From Larimichthys crocea (taxonomy: Eukaryota > Chordata > Actinopteri > Sciaenidae): a DNA stretch of 64,000 nucleotides. This document shows positions 12,931 through 24,985 of this stretch, in pieces. The position numbers and the translations under genes are program-made. Within the stretch, counting starts at the first letter, position 1; each line of letters begins with the position of its first letter. The notes beneath the pieces are model-generated. The model ran no database searches, had not been told where the DNA came from, and saw nothing but the letters and a program-made list of their open reading frames with translations. The DNA lies in the NCBI RefSeq assembly GCF_000972845.2, contig NC_040025.1, positions 18,028,399-18,092,398 on the forward strand, given 5' to 3'.

Positions 12931-15369
12931 GGCACCCTGAAACCCCACCGGGCACGTCTCTGTCACATTGCAGCTGCGACGCTGTTTTGGGCCATCGTGA
13001 CTTCAAACTCCAGCACGACTGTTTCAGAAGAGGAGCATTTAGCCTGCCAGACTTTGTTTACTTGGTACTAGGGCTTTTCTTTGGTTCTAAGTATGCTTCT
13101 ATATATGCGTAAATATGCTATATAGTTAATTAGTTTCACCATTGTCTGTTTTTACAATTGGCAGTTTGTACAGGGTATTTTATTTTAATAATCCACTAGA
13201 TTATCTCTGCTGTTTCTGTGTCTGACTTCTGCCAGCTCGAGGTGCTTTGTAAATTGATGCGGAGCTGACCGTAGGCCCACTTCTGGGACACTTCTGAACT
13301 AGACTGTGGTGGAGCTGGTGGGACTTGAAACACTGACTAGAACGACCGCGTATCACTGTGGCCACCGGCGCACACGCAACGTGCCGCGTCCACACCTGGT
13401 GGAATTTGGGGGGCAATGATTGGCACCGCCACTCAGCCTTGCTGACAATTTGTCTCAGTGGTCAACAACGGTACTGCAACAAGAAAATCCCCAAATGGTC
13501 CAAAATGCATTTTTTTCCCCCATAGACCAGCATTATAAAAGAAATGTATATTTAAATGTATTGTATAACCTAGAAATGACCTAACACAGCTCATAAATAT
13601 GAGGAAATATAATTCAGGTTTCTGCTGTGTTAATATCTTCTGCCAGTCTAGCTTTCCTTTGGCTTTTGAACCTCTAACCTCTAACCCTTCTGAAAGACGC
13701 CTGCAGAGGATCCAGGCCAAGACCCGTCCATTAATGACTCACGACTGCACAAGCCTTCAGTTATGAATGTTGATAAGTAATTGATGAATGATTGTTGACC
13801 CAGAAGCTCTGAAGATTCTTCCAGGGGGCAGGAGGCCAAAAAGTCTATGGTCTAAGGGTCCTTCCTGGTTAAAGAACTATTCAAAAAGACAAAATAGGTG
13901 GCACACCAAAAATCCTGTTACTCTAAAATTAGATTTGTTCCTATATTAATGATCTTTAAAGTACTTATAACAAGGACTTTAACAATGTACTGTAATATAA
14001 TTATGTAACATTAGCCTATAAAAAACTTGACTATATGTGTCATGGAGCTGAAAAGTGGATTGCAGTGTCATTGGCACCTAAACAAAGTTTCTGAGTGGTC
14101 ACGTCAAGATGTAACTCCATCCTACTCAATGTGAAGTGGATTTTCAGCTCGCTCTGACCGCTGAAGTGGCTTTGCAGCCTGTGTCTTTTGGCCACAAGCA
14201 GTGAATGGAGAAGTTCCCTGACTGACAGTTTGGTGTGACAACAGGCACAGACTGAGTGTGACAGCTCAGATAGACTGATTTCCAAACTTACCAAGAACTC
14301 TAGTTTTACTTATTTTCCTCCAGACCCTCTACTTACCACATCTATATTGGTACATTTATAGAATAATAGGGTCTAAAACTAAATCTCATTGGTTGAAACT
14401 TTTTTGCTCATATATATTTATATTGATCTTTGCTTCTCTTCATACCATCTGTTCATCCATCTTAATTTGGGTTTTTCCATTGACTTTGTATGTATTCATG
14501 CCGCCCCAAGATATTGCCCCAATTTCTATAATGCAATGCAACAGCAGTATTCACCGTATTTTCTATGAAAACTCAGGTTTGTGGCAAATTAAGGTGAAAA
14601 TATTCATATATTTGTCAAACTGCTTGAAAAACAAGGTTATTTATTTGTTTGTTTGTTTGTTTTAAAGAGATTATGTTATTTGCATGTTGCACAAAAAGAT
14701 TAAAACCAATATATAACTTTAGATTTGTTTTTGTCCATTGTGTTTATCATACTTTATTTTTTTGTCATACCAGAAATAGGAGTGTATTAGACCATAGACC
14801 TTGACCGTTCAAAAGTATAAAAAACCAAGTCATTAGTAACAACCAGTGACTTCACGTTGTTGGTTGTTACGTTGTTTTTGTAATTGCACTGATATTTTTT
14901 TGCCCCTGTGCACTATAAATGTGTTTACTTACTTAACTACAACCTACAAAGTATTTATAGACATAGTCTGGTTAGTTTTATTTCGGTCAGTGAGTTTTCT
15001 GACACAGAAGTACGTGTAAACACTGTATTACTGATGTTAGCCATTCCCAATAAAGTTCACTATACTTTATAATTATACATATCGTAAAGTCTTTGCCATG
15101 TGCCGAAGAAGAATATAAATGCCACTGTTCAGAAAGGAAAAAGGTCGTGCAACTCCCGTGGTACAGAAATAAACTAAGCTCTGGAAAATTGTGAATGTTA
15201 CTGGTTACAAGACAAGTATATTTGTTTTTTAGGCAGGGATTGTTCCAGCTACTGTTTGGAGAAGGATCTGGTGAATAGGAAAGATACAAGGGCTGTAATA
15301 CAGTTGGAGGCAGTGCGTTAGCGAGCGGAGAAGAGAGTGTTTCATCTTTTCTTTTTTTAAGTAGGTAAG
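12931..15369. other. intergenic, no gene seen
   Basis: AT-rich. It includes a TTTG tetranucleotide run near 14645-14664. No exon or RNA gene recognised. Confidence 0.55.
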
Positions 15370-15875
15370 AAAGACCAAGTGCAAACCGACCATGATGTCA
15401 CCCATTGGTTTGTGGACAACCGTTTTGAAGCATCCAGCATTATGGATGTTGCCATCTTGGTTTCTTTGAAGCCAGAAATGACATATTCGGACGAGAGCGT
15501 GGAGCTGGTGGATGACGTACTGCAAGTTGGACTCTGGATTGGTTTCGATTCCAGGCCAATGGTGGCCTCCCTGCTCACAGACTTTCTTGTATTACAGCTA
15601 AACAGTATACCAAAATATTGTCAATCACAAGGTAGCTACACCATAAAGCATACCATATTTTATCGTCTCTAAATAGGACCATGATTTACAAAATGAACAT
15701 CATGCTGTAATTCCGTGGTAATGAATCAAGTGAGGGACATTTTTCCATAAGGTTCAATGCAATACGACAGTTTTATTGCAGCCAATGGAGCTTCCCCCTG
15801 CTGGCCGGTAGAAAGAATGCATGTTTAAGACACTTCTGCATTGGCTTCACTTCACAGGCCTGTAAGCTCTGTCTA
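15370..15875. mobile_element. dispersed repeat (non-coding, percomorph type)
   Basis: Recognised pieces, in order: GATGTCACCCATTGGTTTGT, CCATCTTGGTTTCTTTGAAG, ACCATGATTTACAAAATGAA and CCCCCTGCTGGCCGGTAGAA with GAATGCATGTTTAAGACACT. I recall this set as one dispersed element found many times in spiny-rayed fish genomes. The 97-codon frame at 15379-15672 is a by-product of it, not a gene. Confidence 0.6.
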
Positions 15876-16221
15876 CTAATCATACTGTCCAATTCAACAA
15901 GAGTTCTTTCAGATTCAAGTCCCATTTGAATCAGGAGTTTATTTTTCATCGTGACTCTCTGTTGCCGTTCAAGTTGATTTCAAATTTCTGGACCCATGAA
16001 GAGCTTTGTTATAAACCTATTTTTTGTTTTTGTCTTTTTTCTAGAATAGTACCACCCTTCCTAAATAGTTTTCCACATGTGGCATGTTTTCGTCCCAGGA
16101 GGTGGTGTTTTCACCTGACCTCCACGTGACCTAAGCAGCCTCTCTTGTTCAGCACCTGGGTGCTGAGTGAGGAGGTTCAGTCTTTCCCTCTTCCACACAG
16201 GAAGTTAGGATTCCCTGTCTA

Positions 16222-16334
16222 CAAACAACACAGAGATCTGTAGGATAAGCAGAGAAGAGAGAGCAAGTTAAGACTCCAAATCCTCAAACAACACAGGAAG
16301 CTGTCGGATAAGCAGAGGAGAAATTGAGAGAGAG
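16222..16334. repeat. imperfect direct repeat, about 63-bp spacing
   Basis: CAAACAACACAG followed by GGATAAGCAGAG occurs at 16222 and again at 16285 with mismatches and a purine-rich tail in both. Confidence 0.7.
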
Positions 16335-16958
16335 AAATGAATGTTGCCTCTCCTGCTTTTGAAGTATTTATAAGGATCTTCCACTAAGACTGAACTTCCC
16401 TCTCACATACTTGAGTGTCAGCCCAGGTAGAACTTATTTCACTCATTGAAGCTTTAAGGAATTCATACTTCGATAACATTAAGGGCAGTGAAAAATTGAC
16501 CCCATAAAATGAGCTTGGAGGATTTTCTCTAACTTCTCTTGTGTCCTGGTCAAACTCTCATATTGCACTGATCAAACAATACAACTCCTCCCACCATAGC
16601 ATCACTTCATGCTTGTGTATCTATTTTAGCAGCTGATCATATGTCTTTCATACAAATACCCATCCAGTCATGCAAAACCTCTATTTGTCTTTCTCTTTTA
16701 ATTGGTTTATCACAGCATTTGCCAACTCACGCGAACCTTTCCTTATGCCTCTTACACCCACTCATTCTCATTCACAAACGCATGTACGTGTAGACGTGTG
16801 AGCGCGCACACACATTTACACACATACAGAATAAGCTACCCTGAGAGGGAGTGCTGTATTGGGTTTTCTTCAGGAAGTGCGGCTCCTCCAAAGCTCTGGT
16901 CAGATGAAAGGCGAAGAGCTGTATCGATCGGCCCAGAGCGGGGGGAGGTGGTGGAGTG

Positions 16959-16960
<2 letters not shown>

Positions 16961-17013
<53 letters not shown>
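16961..17013. repeat. (GT)n microsatellite
   Basis: An uninterrupted GT run of about 53 bases in a G-rich context. Confidence 0.97.
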
Positions 17014-17014
<1 letters not shown>

Positions 17015-18479
17015 AGGGGGGCAGAGCCTGTGGTGTGTCTGCCTGATGCAGGGCTGCCAGCCAGGCGAGGAGCAAGGGGCTAGGGGGGGTCAAGGGGGGG
17101 CCGAGAGACAGGAGGGGGGCAGCGAGTTGTCGCTGTGGCCCCGTGGCTCCACCGTAACCCCCTGGCCCCTCAGTGGAGAATGTACAGCATGTACACACAC
17201 CCAAAACACGCATGCATGCACACACAGCGCCAGCACCAGTGTGGCTGTTGTTGATGAGAGCTGTCAGAGAATGAAACAACATGGCTACGAGTGAGAGAGA
17301 ACAAGACAAACACACAAAACATTTTTCATCCAGTTATCTCGGGTTACTCTAAGGATTTTGTATCATTTGAAATTTTTCAATACTACTGCAGATATTTTTT
17401 TTCCAATATTTCGCTTTGAGTACTAAACCTTTTTTTTTATGTAACAGAAGCCAAGTTCTATCATGTTGTCTAAGCACAAGCTTTGCTTAAATAAAATAGT
17501 CGAACACAGTCAATTTTGATTGAAACAAGATTATGGATTTTTTTCTGCCAGCTTTCAGTACTTGACAGTTTCCACGTCTCTGTGCTGTGGATACATTTAA
17601 GTCAGTATCAAAAAAGATTTGAGATTAAACACCCAGTCCTTGTTACATTTGCTTTAATATGTTTTTTTATGTTTGGCTGAACAACAATGAACTTTTCCAT
17701 GACATTACTATGTTGAGTTATTGATAAATAGATGAGCAAAGCAGCTTCGTCACTAAAGGTGACCCTAACTACAAACATTTTGACTTGTTGTATGTGCTAC
17801 TATAGTAAAATAGTTTTTTGCAAAAGTAATTTCACATTGGTTCTTTTACCCTTTCAGCAAATATCATTAAACTTGTTCATCTTTTCCACGTCCTCAAACA
17901 ACAAACCTGTGTTTGGGTGAAGACCAGTGCATGTAATTTGATGCGATACTGCCTATTTTAACTCAAAAGCAGAGATCTCTTTATACCCAGTGCGCCTGTG
18001 TCAAAAAATAAACAAAGTTCTTCATGAAAATACTCGAGGAGAAGCAAAAATTCAGTTTTTATAAAAGTAGCTGACACTGAAAATCCGCACAAGTACAGAA
18101 CATTAAGCTGAATAGTCACTCCTCCTCTAGGCATTAGATAGTATTGCCATGGGCACACTATAAATGAAAACCATTTTCTGGATGGGCTGTTCAAATAAAT
18201 AAAAGTTAAACAGTTGACAGACCATTATTTTACATCTCCAGATCATGTGATGTGAGCAGCTACTGGCTCATATTGCAGCAGTGAAGTCTTGTCCTACGTC
18301 TCGGCCTGCCTCTTTCCACCGGAAATGACCCATGTCAAACAAACCGCACTCTTTGGAGGCCTTTGGAGGCTGAGGTTGGTTTGACCTGCACGTACAAAAG
18401 TTTGGGTTTAGCACTTAATGGACAAGATCTAGAAAAAGACAAATAGTTGGTTGTGACGTGCATAAATTCTCCCTCTGTG

Positions 18480-18690
18480 TCTTATCAGATTCATTTGAGC
18501 CAACGCAGGACCATATGTGGACCTGTGCTGGGCGTGCCCGACCCTCTGTGCTTTGTGCCCCGGGGGAGAGATCGGCCAGGGCGGCTCGCTAATTGAAATG
18601 TGTTGGCGACTCATCGACGTCTCGGCTCCAGTTTCAGGGCTATTTCGAACCGCAGTGCTGATTGCTGGTTTCACATCACACAGGCAAAAA
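18480..18690. promoter_or_regulatory. candidate conserved non-coding element
   Basis: Non-repetitive, CpG-containing sequence with GGACCATATGTGG (E-box), CTCGCTAATTGAAATG and TGGCGACTCATCGACG. It lies in AT-rich surroundings. Inference. Confidence 0.35.
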
Positions 18691-19499
18691 AAATCAATAG
18701 TAGCTGGGAGAGCTAGGGTTTATTCTTTGCAAGCAGACGTTAATGCTTTGCAGAGGAGGGTTTGATATTTATCATTTGTCATTTTGTCTCTGCAGATCAG
18801 CCATAGCTGTAGAATATATCTACATTTCTGAGAGTGATAGCTGACACCACGTGTGAAGAGTTTCCAAGAAAATAATGCGGTTTGAATGTCCACATCCAGA
18901 ACAGTGTTCACAGGGCTGACCAGGCCAAGTCATTATGCGACTTTTTTCGGTTTCCCTCAAAACTTTTCTTGTCTTTTTCTTTGTATGTTTTCAACAGAGA
19001 AAAACACATCTTGACCTCTGGTAAGCACCAAAGGGGCCTCGTTATGGAAAAGTGGCTCATGTGATTTACAAGGACTTTCCTTGTGCTTTCAGTACCGCAC
19101 AATGCAGAGGGCTGAAACTTTGCCTTTTTCTAAAGGCATCAGTGTACTTTTTCAGTGTAGAATGGTAACAAGTTTAATATTTTGCAGTGCAGTGGACAGA
19201 ACATGGCTAATTTAACATCTCTGATTATTTTTATTTTGTTCTTGTTTGCCTTATTTCTTTTAGCAAAAAACAACACACAGTGGTACTTTGAAAAATTCTT
19301 TAAAACGTTATATGTGGTACTCTCGGTGTCCACTTTGGTCTACCACAAAAGTTTGTAGAATCTCTCAAACATGATTTAACATCCAAATCCTTACCACATA
19401 CATCCTCAATTATATGGCCATGCATTTAACTAAATAAGCTCGCAAAAGTGTCTGCCTTTGTAGTGGTGGTGGTGCTGGCCATTGTTTTAGTCTTTTGTT

Positions 19500-19990
19500 C
19501 TTTTCCAGGGACCTAATTTGGTCTTAAATTATGGTCAAATATGGCATCGCCCATATCAATAAGTCTCTGATCTTATTGCATTGTTTGAAATCATTAAGTC
19601 GGATCTCTGAAGGCTAATGTAGCCGACTATCTGGGCTTTGGCTGCTTGTGCTGCTACCCTTCAAACACAGAGTGAGCCCTTTGAAAAATGGATTGCGGAA
19701 GAGATAAGAAATAATTTATGTTCCTATCACTGCCTCGCACAAATATGGTGGGGAATACTGTGCCAATAACTCCCACAAACTCAGAGAGGCACGCTATCTT
19801 TTACTGCACAAATTATTAACGGCGCTATGGAGGAAAGGGAGACGCTGTGCATTTTTTGCTAGATAGACCTGGCTCATTGCTCGTTGAAACTTTGAGTTCA
19901 CCACAGAGCGTTATAATCAAAGATAAGGACTCCTGAAATGAAAACTGAATAAACAGTCATGCAGAATTTATAATTTTATAATTTCCAGCC
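19500..19990. promoter_or_regulatory. candidate conserved non-coding element
   Basis: A long non-repetitive block with AATGGATTGCGG, AAATTATTAACGGCGC, an ATCAAAG TCF/LEF-type site at 19916 and AT-rich homeodomain-type motifs. It has no coding frame. It is among the best CNE candidates upstream of samd11. Inference. Confidence 0.4.
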
Positions 19991-20055
19991 TCATCATAAT
20001 GTGAGGGAAAGTTTCATTTAGACAAAATAGGACGCTGTGAAATCATTACTTTCTT

Positions 20056-20059
<4 letters not shown>

Positions 20060-20091
<32 letters not shown>
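20060..20091. repeat. (TG)n microsatellite
   Basis: An uninterrupted TG run of 32 bases, followed by interrupted TG repeats to about 20120. Confidence 0.95.
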
Positions 20092-20092
<1 letters not shown>

Positions 20093-22821
20093 ATGTGCAT
20101 GTGTGTGCGTGTGTGTGTGTCCATGTGCTCTGTGTTTGTGTGTGAACAGGGGAATAGAAGGAGGAGGGGAGGGAGTCCAAAGGGGAGTGTTGAGGGAGGA
20201 TACTCGGGGTCGGGTGTCCGCTCGCCTCTGTCGGCTGGCGTTGACAGCTACAGACGCTGGTCTAAAATGAGAATCCTCTTGGGCCGCCTGCCTGCCCATC
20301 CAGCAAGAAAATAAATCCCATGTGGAAGAGCCGCTGTGTGGGATCAGAGACAGCCGCCTGACCCCCCAGATCCGCCGGGGGAGGCCAAGGGCGCCGGCAC
20401 GACAGCATAAACCCCCCTCAGCCCCTGCTCCCCCCCTCCCCACCAGGGTCTAATGTTACCCTGCCTGCTTGCCAACTCTGAAATTCTGGAGTTGCAGGAC
20501 TGTGTTGGTCCCACTCTAGTCTTCAGTTTTGAACCTGATTTTAGAGGAATTTTTGGACGAGCAGTATGTGAAGATTTAGCTTAAGGCCTAGGTTATACTA
20601 CAAAAATAGCACCAAGGTCTCTCCGTGCTTACAAGGCCACGCACTGTTAAAAATGCTTTGAAACCTAAAACAAATGGGAAATTTAACCTAAACCTTATTG
20701 AAAAAGGTCTGGTGCGGTTGCTGGTGTTGTGAGACTACACACAGTGGCCAAAAACACCGCCTGGTGAGCAATTAGAGACACATACTGAGAATAAAAAGTT
20801 TTGAAATATGATGATGTCGTGTTTAGCACTACCACCAGATGGAGGGAAGATGGATTGAAATGCCAAATTTTGTGCTTTCCAAAGACTCTTGTCAGAAATT
20901 CAGCACTCTGATCCACATTTTTCCCCTTCTTGTGTATGGTGTTTCTTCATGTCTACTACCGCAGTACACCCGAGGTCCAGAGACTGTATCCCCTGAAACA
21001 TTTTCTGATATTAAATTCCACAAATTCCAACGTAGGACAGCTAAACTCCCTCCAGGACCCCTGAGAAGTATCATGTCTAGATCAAATGAGAATGAGTCAG
21101 CAAAAGGTAGCACGATTTTAAAGTGGCTAATAGCCTTAACACGTATTAATGACTACAACAGAAGGTTGACCTGAAGCGAGAGGTGTTGTCTAGCTCCTGC
21201 TGTGATTTAATGAAAAAACAGTAGTGTTATGAAATACAGAGAAAGATGATGTCCACACTTATGTTTACGTTAGCAATCCTCATGATCAGATATTTGGTGT
21301 GATACATGCTCAGGCTCCTCTGATGACGATTTAGCCTCCTGGGTCAATGCCGATGTTTCTGAGCTTCCAGTGTAGCCAGCTGTTATCTGGATATCCAGGT
21401 CAAGACTTCCTTTGCAGACCGATTAGCAACTTGATACACAAGAATGACGAAAACAACATATTTGTGCTAATCTCTATAAACGGATATCAGCATACAAATG
21501 CAGATGACTAATAAAAAGCTAACTTGTCATCAGATGATGGCTGACGTGTTTCAAGATTATTTTCTCAATACTTTACGTCTCTTTTGCTCTCCACAAGGAC
21601 TATTTCAACCAACGCCCACTTAAAGGTGGACTATATGTTGGACTACAAACAGAAACCAGAAGGTTTCCCGTGCCCAAAATCTTAATCCTTTTCCTGCCAT
21701 TACAGATTTTGCTTTCAGATTAATGTTCCTGTATCTCCAGGAGTTAGGTCCATTTTCCATCATAAGTCATCTGCTCTTTATGTAGTGAGATCAAAGTGAA
21801 GGTGTGGAGGTCAGGTTGGTGGACGGCGATGAAGTGTGTCCAATTCATGCGGGAGAAAAACTGTTTGTGTCCCTATCTTTGTTTAACTAACTATTTAATT
21901 GTAACCACAATATTTTCTTAACCTTAACCAAGTGTTTTAAGTGCTTAATCCTAACATGAAAACATAGCTTAACCATAGTTTACTTGGCATAACCACAATC
22001 TTTGCCTAACATCAACCATGCTGTAGTTGTCATATGCCGATAGAAAGAAATCCAGGGTTTTGGAGAATGGTTCAAAATCAATGTTCTGGTCTTGTGCAAT
22101 TCCTGTACAGATATACATTTAAAGGGTTAATTTACCCAAATAATAAAAAAACTAATTCTCCTCACTTTCTTTTTGTGGCGTCTTGTAATGTAGATTGTTT
22201 TTGTTGTTGTTTTAAAGTTTGGTCAAGCTTTGAAATTCCTAACCTGAGATTCTTTGAAAACAATGGAAGTGCTTTGTTCTAGAAATCGTCTCCTGTTACT
22301 CTAAATGTCACTAAAAATGCTTAGAAATAGAATAATAATAGAAATTATAGACACTAGTTTTGGAAAGAGATATTGTTTAACATTTTAATATAATGATTAT
22401 TAATATTTCAAAGCAGTGAGCATCACAAATCTAAGTCCATTCCTCTCCATTGTGTTGGGGCTGTGAAATCTCAGATATCTCGAAATCTGTTTAAGTTAAC
22501 CAAAATCATTAGGATGTCTAGATGCCACTTGAGTTGTTCAGTATATGTATGACTAAATCTCTGTCGAGGAATCGTAGTGAACTGACTGACTCACGATTGT
22601 TACTGACATACATGCTTTTGAATGCTGATATGGTCGATGAGCTTAGAGAAGCCCTTAAACTACATAGTCTACAAATCTTTGACCTAAACAGACAAAGTGA
22701 CTTAAACCAGCAAAGCGAAGTGATACCACTAGAGCTCGGTGCAGAGAATATGTTAACCTCTCATTTGTGTGAACTAAGGTTTTAAATTGAGAATATGAAT
22801 CTCGGAGCAGGTGCGGGTGAC

Positions 22822-23089
22822 CAGTGGTGTGGGAGTATACCTACTTATTTTTCAGTCGCGTATACCTGCTTCTGTGGGAGTATACCTACTTATTTTTCAG
22901 TCGCGTATACCTGCTTCTAAAACCACTCTGATGTACCTCAAGTCAAGTAAGTCAAGCAGCTGAAGTTCAGAGACAAAGTGCAAATACTACTAGCTCATTT
23001 TTGGGTGAGTTAAATAATGTAAGAGTAGTCTGTCCTAATACTCATAAATGAAGAGTATACCCACTTCTCCAGGCACCTCCACACCACTG
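22822..23089. mobile_element. MITE with short terminal inverted repeats
   Basis: It begins CAGTGGTGTGGGAGTATACC and ends GGTATAC-related sequence then CCTCCACACCACTG, so CAGTGGTGTGG is inverted at the two ends over 268 bp. TATACC motifs recur inside, and a 45-bp internal unit is duplicated exactly. Such CAGTGGTGTAG-like ends are common in fish non-autonomous DNA transposons. No target-site duplication is clear. Confidence 0.6.
22828..22917. repeat. exact 45-bp tandem duplication
   Basis: The unit 22828-22872, starting TGTGGGAGTATACCTAC, is repeated identically at 22873-22917. Confidence 0.97.
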
Positions 23090-24564
23090 ATGCTGACCAA
23101 CTACAGAAAACATATTTGGATGTTTTTTAGGTATTTTAAAAGTCTGCAGAAGTAAAACTCATTGGTTAAATTTACAGTAATTAGGTTGAGTTTTCAGTAT
23201 CTGGCTGAACACCTCAAGCAAAACTTGAGTTTCTTTTTCTTTAACTTCCTCCAGCGAGTTTATCATCTTTTATATCACTGTGGGGAAATTGGAGACAGGA
23301 CAATACTGGATAGGCTTTCCAAAGAAATTCATACTCTGCTTTAAATAGTTAATTACTCTCGCCTTGTCTCCGGTGGTGTCTGGATGTGGATTGGGGAGGG
23401 GGGGCAGAGACGCTTCTGTCTGTCTTCCTCTCTTTTTTTCCAGTAGGGGCAGACCTATATATTTTGCAGCTCATGTCTGAAAGGCTGGCTCCAAGCACTA
23501 GGGGTGGGCTCTCGCTCTCTGATGGTTTTCCAGTGAGTATTTGTCAGGTCAGACTGTGCACCGCCCGGCGGTCTCCGCTCCTCTCCCCGGGTTATTTATT
23601 ACCTCTCTCCCCCGCCGGCAGCGCTGCGGCTCCGGGGCCGCTGCCAACAACGGCGCAGAGGCGGGGGCCGAGTTAGGGGGGTTCCCGTCGGACGATGAGG
23701 GGGAAGAGGAATGGACATGAAACGCATTTTGAGAATGGACAGAATTTTTCAGGCTTATTACAAAGTAACCGCCCTCGACGTTTTCCGTAAAACATCCTTT
23801 ATGGTTTGCAGACTGAGGACAGTGAGTCCAGGAGTGAATTTATGATTTACATTTTAGGTTTAGTCTTTCTTTTGTCTTTGCTTTAAAAAATAAGTGAAAC
23901 CTTGTGTGGCTGGAAGTATAGTAACATGTATAGAAATACATACATCATCATTAGTACTTAAATAATTAGTCAGTTAGTTGATTAACAGAGCAGCAGAACG
24001 TTAAGGGCCATCACTTTTGATACTTGATTAATCGTTTAAGTATGGATGGAAATACCAAATATTCACATTTCCTGCTTTTCAAATGGGAGGTATTCTGCTT
24101 TTTTCCAGTTTAATATCAATACAAATTAAATATCTTTGGGTTTGGGAAACAATTTAAATTTGATGTCACCTGAATCAATTATAACTTACTTAATGACTTA
24201 AGGACTTTCTTCTGCTTGAATTTCTTCTATATATTTGTAATTTATGAGGAATTTCATGTCTTATCTTTTACAGGCTAAATGGTTAATAGTTCTGTTAATA
24301 TACAATAGTTAATCACCATAGTGAGTCCATGATGAGGCTGATGCATGATACCTTCATACAGGCATCTTACAGTATATAGCAAGACAGTCATCTACATTAT
24401 CTTATCTCCACAGTAAGCTAATCTACATTCTACGAACAATGTATTTCCCAAGAAGTGAAACTGTTTATCAAAAAGTAGGAATGACTCAAGTGTCATGAGA
24501 TTAACAGACATCTGATATGAAGAAGTGTGTGCATTTAAATGATATAAGGGACCAGGTTATGATC
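23090..24564. other. intergenic, no gene seen
   Basis: Mostly AT-rich. A GC-rich patch at about 23560-23690 is CpG-dense but has no convincing exon. Confidence 0.5.
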
Positions 24565-24985
24565 AAGCGGCAACCTCTATGGCTGTGAAGTGAAGCCAAC
24601 GCTGAAGTGCCTAAAATTACAGTTCCTTGAACGGCCACTTGAGGCTGGCTACAGAACCAGTCGATTTCCAAAAGTCCCCATGTTAGAATGCCCAACTTCA
24701 CAGCAGAAATAAACATGTTTACAGCCTGGTGCAAAAAACTGTTTTGGTCTTCATAGCTAATTTCTCCGTTCATGACAACTGTGCGAGAGTGAAACTCACC
24801 CCTTCAAATTATATTAAGGCTTAAAGTTATGCATAATTAACAGTGCGGCTGCTTTGATTGACATTTCAGGACATTACATTATGTTACAGGTGGCTTGTTT
24901 GAGCACCCAGGCCTTATTTAGCCTCCCTCAGCTCCACTCCACAAACCTATTGTTGATGTCATGGATACGAAGTCAGACTATGGTT
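24565..24985. repeat. dispersed repeat family A, copy 3
   Basis: Shares GCGGCAACCTCTATGGCTGT, CGGCCACTTGAGGCTGGCTA, GTTTTGGTCTTCATAGCTAA and TTGTTTGAGCACCCAGGC with copy 1. Its last third is degraded. Confidence 0.8.

Larger units (their letters stand above)
15876..22821. other. intergenic, no gene seen; microsatellites and CNE-like blocks
   Basis: Contains (GT)n at 16961-17013 and 20060-20091, an imperfect direct repeat at 16222-16334, CNE-like blocks near 18480-18690 and 19500-19990, and an ACCTTAACCAAGTG-type dispersed-repeat fragment near 21900-22030. No exon is supported. Confidence 0.5.

Noticed and set aside
15379..15672. 97-codon open frame without low-complexity content
   Set aside because: It lies inside a recognised dispersed repeat, and the frame is incidental.
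22522..22785. 87-codon frame that reads like a normal protein composition
   Set aside because: No family recognised, no splice-site support, AT-rich surroundings, and its end runs up to a MITE. It is short enough to be chance.
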